A stretch of DNA of 64,000 nt from Aquilaria yunnanensis (lineage: Eukaryota > Streptophyta > Magnoliopsida > Malvales > Thymelaeaceae): the NCBI GenBank assembly GCA_039654915.1, contig CM077599.1, positions 7,380,501-7,444,500 on the forward strand. Reading direction: 5' to 3'. The notes under the pieces are model-generated. The model was given only the letters and a program-made list of their open reading frames with translations. It did no database searches and had not been told where the DNA came from. Positions 58,701 to 64,000 of this stretch are shown here, piece after piece; within the stretch, counting starts at the first letter, position 1; each line of letters begins with the position of its first letter. The position numbers were made by a program, and so were the translations under genes.

Positions 58701-59982
58701 ATGATTATTTTGCAGTTGTCAAGAACAAAAATATGATCATTGTAAATAATGGTTGAGTCACTTAGTAGTGGAACAACAAGAATTGATTGTTTCTCTAAAT
58801 CCAGGCTCGATCTCTTTCAGACCTTTTGGGTGTTAATATGCTCGTAGTTGCATCAATGTATTAGAAGGACATCAATGAAAGCATCACAAGAATATAATGC
58901 TTCAGATGATCTGATGAATTCTATCCATGCATCCTCTGAATTTGAATTTGACATAACATCATCTTAAACAGGAGAAAGTGATACCAGTCAAGTTTAAATG
59001 AGAGAAGATGTATTAAGTCATGTCACATGCAAAATTTTGGACATCGAAAGGAACAGATGAGTGACAAAAGCAAAACATGTACAGAGCCCATACCAAAATC
59101 AGTTAATCTCTTCCTTGGTGCATGAAGAAACTCTGCGTATTCACTCCCACCATCTGTCTTATGAAGCTGCAGCACTAATGGCCTTCGAGTAACAATACCT
59201 TCCAAAGAAAGGAGCTACTAAGATGAATCAATCTAGAGAAAAGGTGACATACCAAACAACTGATTAACAAATTGTCGATATATCCCACAATCAAGACTCG
59301 AGGACAAATTACTCCAAAGAACTTGCTAGAAAATCATAAATAAAATCACCACATGAATCATTTCAAGCGAGTGTGGCCTCCAAGTTATGCAGATGCAAGC
59401 AAGGTACACAACTGAAGTTATTTTCACTGGCCAAATATTAGTTCAACTATCCAAGGAAAAGATATCGCCCTTCTTTTGAGACATGCCAAACATGAACTTT
59501 CGATTCGTTTTCCTCCCAGTAGTAAAAGAAAGGTGACTCAAACCTCGGAGCAGATTCTGAAACCCTCCAATCACCAAATGAGGCAAATAAATAGGAAACA
59601 AGAATATCTAATCAAATCAAAAACGCAGAAAATTCAGGAGTCGATGCCTTGAAGGAGAGATTTACCAGATCCACGAGGCAAAAAGTCCCTTCCAACAACG
59701 CTCTCCAGAACCGAAGATTTCCCAGAACTCTAATTTCGCAGCCAAAGACAAGGAGGAATGGTATAACGTGACGAATTCAACAATGGCGAGAAAAGAAAAA
59801 CAGAGAGAAGAGAGAGAGTTGAAGGAGTAAAACACGGTAAGGGCAGGGACCTGGCCACCGACGACAGCGACTGACGGAAGTGCTTCCCAGAGAGAAAGTC
59901 CCTCCCCGCCATGATCGCCGAGGACCGTACAGACCCTTTGGATTTTGTTGATGAGCCCAATCAAGCTCTCCATGGTCGCCAT
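52779..59982 (-). CDS. DRP1C: Dynamin-related protein 1C-type, frameshifted in this sequence
   Basis: Sixteen exons: 59982-59851, 59729-59666, 59198-59094, 58636-58535, 58413-58363, 58246-58185, 57374-57284, 57170-57106, 56637-56442, 56350-56231, 56137-56067, 55493-55268, 55186-55136, 54906-54678, 53627-53488 and 52904-52779. The GTPase domain has P-loop GGQSSGKS (residues 42-49), DLPG (142-145) and TKLD (211-214). The middle domain and C-terminal GED ('[17 protein letters not shown]') follow; there is no PH or proline-rich domain, as in plant DRP1. These GTPases act in clathrin-mediated endocytosis and cell-plate formation. Text is closest to Arabidopsis DRP1C. The coding sum is 1831 nt, one too many: an extra T in the run 56454-56458 shifts frame after K285, and 22 codons later translation would stop. 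Without it the protein would be 609 aa, the family length. A sequencing error is possible. Confidence 0.93.
53846..54436. mobile_element. Inverted-repeat MITE in DRP1C intron 14
   Basis: GCCTCTAGTCACTTTTAACC at the left pairs with the inverse of ...GGTCAAAAGTGACTTTAGGC at the right. Roughly 27 of 34 positions match across the termini. 'aggtacacactttgcccccaactc' near the left end fits Mutator-type MITE text. Flanking 9-mers agree poorly (5 of 9), so the superfamily is uncertain. It occupies about half of the 1050-bp intron. Confidence 0.55.
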
Positions 59983-60179
59983 TTTTCAAGGATCAATAGT
60001 CGAATGTGATTGCAGAGGAAGGACGTGAGATCGTAAGCAGGTGTTGATTGATTGAAAATACTTGTATGTGTCTGGAATTGCGGGGAGAGAGGAAGAGAAC
60101 TGAAATAACGGGCATGCTTGCTATGAAGTAGTAGTAGTACTGCTAGTTTGCAATGGTTTAAGTTGAACATTTCTCCCAC

Positions 60180-61990
60180 GCATTTTTGGCTTTGATTGAA
60201 TATAACGAATTTTAAATTAAAAGAGAACCATTATTTAAGAGAAGTAAATGTACCTTCCATTGAAAAATGCTACGTATTAAAACTAGGACATAGAATTCTT
60301 TAGTCATTCCACGTGTCGGTATAAGTTTAGGTTTTTCTTACACAAAAAAAAAAAATTTCATTTCCTTACCATTAAAAATAAGTGAAACAGTATCTTACAA
60401 AACAACAACAATATAATACTCTAAATAATAATAATAATATAAAATTGGTTACTAAAAGACTACTTATTCCTCTACTACTGAATGAAAGAAATAAAATTTG
60501 ATTAAACTAAATCTTTCATATAAACCATAATAAATCTAAGATAGATAATTCATAAATAACTAGAATAAAACCCAAAACAGGCTGACAATAATCAAACAGT
60601 GATAAAACCATCCAGACATTAAAAGCCTGAACAATAGTATCCATAAAACAAAAAAAAACTAACTATAAAACCTATAAAAATAAATGTTGACTTTATTCTA
60701 TACAATTGTTTATATAATTGTAGGGCTAAGATTCCAATGAACTCAAGAAAAAACTTAGATCCATCCTTACTCAACTCTAATTGAAGATCTGTTTTATAAA
60801 AGCCTCAAATCACACTTAAACATCATAAATTTAAAGAGATTCTATTAACCATAAAAAATGAGAGATGACATTGGATATATTAGTTAAATAATAAAAAATA
60901 CAAAAAAAATCGAGACAAAAGTCCGATTTGGCCAAAAATGACAAGTGGGGGGTGGGGAGATGGCAGACGAAAAAATATGTAAATGGGTTAAACATAGAAA
61001 AATTAGTTGGTTTCATAAAGTTTTTGGTATAGAAGTTTTAACACATCTAAAACTACTCTTCCTCGCCAAAATGGAGCATTAACAAAAAATTTTATTGAAT
61101 TGCATTATGGTGAACATTATTTAGATAAAACTAAAAAATTGATTACATTGGAATAAAATGGTTTAATTGTTTTTCTAGTTTGGTCATTTTGGATAAAAGC
61201 CAAATTTCATATTTAGTTATTGGATTAATTGTTAGATTATACATTGAAACAAAATAAACTGAATAGTAATAAATACTTTACTATTATCTATAGGCTAAAA
61301 GCCTCTTTGGCCCCTTGGACTTTGTTGACTCGTACCTTTAACCCCTTGAACTTTAACTCGGTTTAACTCACCCCTCAAACTTTGAAACGTGGTACCTTTT
61401 ACCCCTTTGACCAACGGAAACTTGACTTGTCTAGTAACCTGTGGGACGTGTAGTGCCTAAATGTTAGTTTTGATTCTAGGAAGATCTAAATGGATAATAA
61501 ATGAAAGGAGAATGACTTAAGTAGTATTTATACCCAAAGAAACGTAATTATACGGGAGCAGAGTAAAGGCGCGAGAGTGGAAACCTTGCCGCCAAAAAGA
61601 TGACTAAAATAAGAAAAAGACAAGCTGCGTATGATCAGAAACAGACGAGTTCAGTATAATCAGACTTTTGCTCCTTTGACACTGTCAACCATTGAAGGAA
61701 AAAGGCAAGCTCTTTTGCTCTTTGCACTGCCAACCTTATGAGAAACAATTGCATTGATACTATTATAAAGTAAGATTCTTTTTCCCACCATCTGTACTCA
61801 CAACAGTGTGCATAGGTTTTGATAAAGTAGCATGTGCGTAAAGGAAATTTGGTTGGATGCTTATGTAGTTTTGACTTGTATGTAAATATATGAGTATTTT
61901 TTTGGTAAATTAGTGGATATGGTGTTGTGTCATATTTTATTGAAAGCATTTTGTTGAGGCTATACAAGATTATTAACAAAATAATATAGA
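60180..61990. other. Intergenic region between DRP1C and the MULE gene
   Basis: AT-rich, with no host gene. A partial copy of the hAT-like MITE of 33158-33714 lies at 61134-61291. Immediately after it, 61290-61450 has 'tttggccccttggactttg' and 'aaccccttgaactttaac', text typical of Mutator-like terminal repeats. This may be the 5' terminal repeat of the element that encodes the following transposase. Confidence 0.5.
61134..61291. repeat. Partial copy of the 33158-33714 hAT-like MITE
   Basis: 'ggaataaaatggtttaattg', 'aaatttcatatttagttattgga' and 'aataaatactttactattatc' follow the same order as the corresponding words at 33215-33365. Spacing is similar and substitutions are many. Only the left half is present and no terminal repeat is seen. 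Confidence 0.6.
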
Positions 61991-62011
61991 ATGTTATGTA
62001 TTTTATTGTAG

Positions 62012-63664
62012 ATGGTGAAATTCAAAGTGGGCTTATACTATGCGGGAATATTATTGAAGAATCCAAATGTGAGATATGTTAATTATTTGAAATGTGTGAA
62101 AGAATTTGATAGTGAAAACATGACTTGTTGGTGCATTATGGATGTGCTAAAGGAAATTGGCTATGATGGGAAAGATTTGAAGACCATTTACTATCGGGTA
62201 CCCAATTTATGTTTTAATGAAGGCCTAAGGGTATTAAATAATGATGATAACACAATGGATATGGTAGGTTGTGCAATTAATAATGGGGGAGTGGAAGTAT
62301 ATGTGGAGCACTCCATGCATGGGACGAAAAAAGATAAGAATTTACTGAAAAACCCGAGGGGCAGCGGTTTTCCTACATCTGAGGATAAAACTACAGGTTT
62401 CGAAGAAAGGGAAATTGAAGAAGATGTCGAGCAGCAAGGTGTTTTGTTTGAGGAACAAACTGAAGCTAGCTATGATAGTGATAATGATGATGAAGGGGAG
62501 GATCAAAATGTGGCATTAGAAACTGAACTTGACGACTTTGATAAAACAATAGTACAAGTTTCTGATGAAGAAGTATTAGATGGAATATCTAAGGTAAAAA
62601 GGCATTATGGTGGTGTTGTGGTAAATGATCCTAGTTTGGCAAGGTTATTTCCAAATATTTCCTATAATTATGAAGAGGCAGTAGGTGGAGGTAATGACAA
62701 CAGTGGCAGTGAGACAACAGCTGAAAGCTCTAATGAGTTAGACAATTCTAATCTTGGAAGCTTTAGTTCTGGAACAGATGAAAATGGTGTGAAAGTTGTG
62801 TCAAGGATGAGGAATCATTTCGAAAGGTATGATCTAAAGGCAACCACAGTTAATTTCTCAATTGGCTTAACTTTCACTAATCATAATGAATTTAAGGAGG
62901 CATTATTGAAGTATTGTGTAACCGAGAAAATAGACTATGATTATGTGAAGAATGAGCCTTCTCGAGTTAGGGTGAAGTGTAAGTCAGAAGGTTGTCAATG
63001 GCTCCTGTTTGCATCAAGAGAAAAGTTCCAAGGTAAAATATATTTCATGGTGAATAGGTATAGGAAGAGGCATAACTGTAAGAAGGTGTTTAAAATTTCT
63101 AAAGTTAAAGCACCATGGATTGCCCAAAATTTCGAATTATTTGTTGCGAAATACCCTGAAATGAAGATCTTGTTTCTCCAGGAAACCATTTGGGAGGTGT
63201 TGGGAATTAGAGTATCTAGAAACATATGCAAGAAGGCCAAAACAATGATTAAAAAAAAGTTAGAAAGGGATGTTGGGCATGAATATGCAAAATTGCATAA
63301 TTATGCAAAAGCATTGGTAGCTTCAAATTCAGAGAATAGTGTTGATATTGAAGTTGAGTACAAAGGTCCTGGAATTCCACCATATTTCAAGAGATTCTAT
63401 GTGTGCTTTGCAGCATTAAAGAAAGGCTTCTTACAAGGTTGTCGAAAATTTATAGGGCTTGATGGTTGTTTTCTAAAAGGAGTAGTAAAGGGTCAACTTT
63501 TAACTGCGATCGGGAAAGATGCGAATAATCAAATGTATCCATTGGCATGGGCGGTTGTCGAGGTAGAGAATACTCTATCCTGGACTTGGTTTCTACAGCA
63601 CGTAAGAACAGATATCCAGACCATAGATGGATGTAATTGGACCTTTATGTCTGACCAACAAAAT
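62012..63664 (+). CDS. MuDR-type (MULE) transposase, N-terminal and partial catalytic region
   Basis: A 551-codon open frame starts at an ATG preceded by an in-frame stop and an acceptor-like 'attgtag'. Residues 1-100 resemble the PB1-like domain of plant MULE transposases, followed by an acidic low-complexity spacer (about 130-260). A MuDR DNA-binding region with the Cys/His pattern 'CKSEGCQW...RKRHNC' lies at about 283-355. The DDE core begins with D484 in 'FIGLDGCFLKG', continues through 'LLTAIGKDANNQMYPLAWAVVE' and reaches D548 in 'MSDQQ'. A GTTAGT donor-like site at 63665 follows; past it the frame reads T-rich, intron-like DNA. The third catalytic residue and C-terminal zinc knuckle are not in the window. 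Intact this far, so it may be a recent or active element. Confidence 0.85.
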
Positions 63665-64000
63665 GTTAGTTTGATTTTTTTCTCAATGGTACTATTTCAT
63701 TTTCTCAGCTGGTTATATTTTTTTTCGTAAGTTATTTGTGCAGGTCAGTAGATGAAAATTCTCCATAGTAGTTAACATGACATGATCTCATAACCTTTTA
63801 ACTTCGGGTTTTTTAACGAAATAATAGAACTTACCAAGGAAATTAGTTTAAACTTGATGTCATTTGTTAACAAATTGCACATTTGGGTAACGATACCTGA
63901 AAATAATTTAAATTTGATTTTGTTTGTTAACAAATTGCACATTTGTTTGTCCATTTACATGAGAAATAATTTTCATTTTTAGGTTTTAGTAATATATGTT
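63665..64000. other. Probable MULE intron or disrupted end, with a 60-bp tandem repeat
   Basis: T-rich sequence follows the transposase frame, with no coding continuation to the window edge. A tandem repeat of 60-bp period (about 1.8 copies) lies at 63839-63950, sharing 'tttgttaacaaattgcac'. Either the next exon lies beyond the window or the element is truncated here. Confidence 0.5.

Noticed and set aside
8890..59982. A functional defence gene cluster (MACPF, RDR1, dynamin)
   Set aside because: The same order is recalled in Arabidopsis with unrelated metabolic and lipid genes between, so ancient synteny explains it without a co-regulated system.
1..64000. CRISPR array, operons, tRNA or rRNA genes
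   Set aside because: No regularly spaced identical repeats, no tRNA A/B-box pairs or rRNA-like sequence were noticed; spliced genes show this is plant nuclear DNA.

Overview
The window is nuclear DNA from a flowering plant, most likely a eudicot. Coding exons are split by GT-AG introns, intergenic DNA is AT-rich and crowded with inverted-repeat transposons, and the protein families are plant-specific. I cannot place the species.

Layout. 1-4200 is a decayed Ty3/gypsy-type element (Transposase_28 gag-like domain), split by a 1.49-kb hAT-like element at 629-2118. 4200-8889 is AT-rich intergenic DNA with one inverted-repeat MITE. 8890-19270 (+) is a MACPF gene of the CAD1/NSL1 family with a 7.6-kb transposon-filled second intron. 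20213-24024 (-) is a full-length RNA-dependent RNA polymerase 1 (RDR1). 25436-27721 (-) encodes plastid aspartate-semialdehyde dehydrogenase. 28000-34700 holds MITEs, a 1.44-kb Mutator-like element with long terminal inverted repeats, and a broken phosphoethanolamine/phosphocholine-phosphatase fragment. 35158-37841 (-) is a short Sec14/CRAL-TRIO gene. 38350-43860 holds a hAT-like element, a dead PIF/Harbinger element and another MITE. 46107-49759 (-) is a type-B cytokinin response regulator. 51394-52150 (+) is a small conserved, probably chloroplast, protein. 52779-59982 (-) is a DRP1C-type dynamin-related protein whose coding sequence has a one-base frameshift in an A5 run. 62012 to the right edge carries a MuDR-type (MULE) transposase.

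For five host genes I assembled complete spliced reading frames whose lengths and exon phases agree: MACPF 600 aa, RDR1 1114 aa, ASADH 375 aa, Sec14 245 aa, type-B response regulator 661 aa. The small chloroplast-type gene also closes (195 aa from its first Met). DRP1C sums to 1831 nt, one more than 610 codons.

The order MACPF - RDR1 - ASADH - Sec14 - DRP1C matches, from memory, Arabidopsis At1g14780 / At1g14790 / At1g14810 / At1g14820 / At1g14830, so the host genes look like an ancient conserved block enlarged here by transposons. The genes do not form one pathway: cell-death control (MACPF), antiviral RNA silencing (RDR1), Asp-family amino-acid synthesis (ASADH), lipid transfer (Sec14), cytokinin signalling (response regulator) and endocytosis/cytokinesis (DRP1C). 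I found no convincing new molecular system. The best leads are the DRP1C frameshift, the nested-transposon histories and the captured or broken gene fragments.
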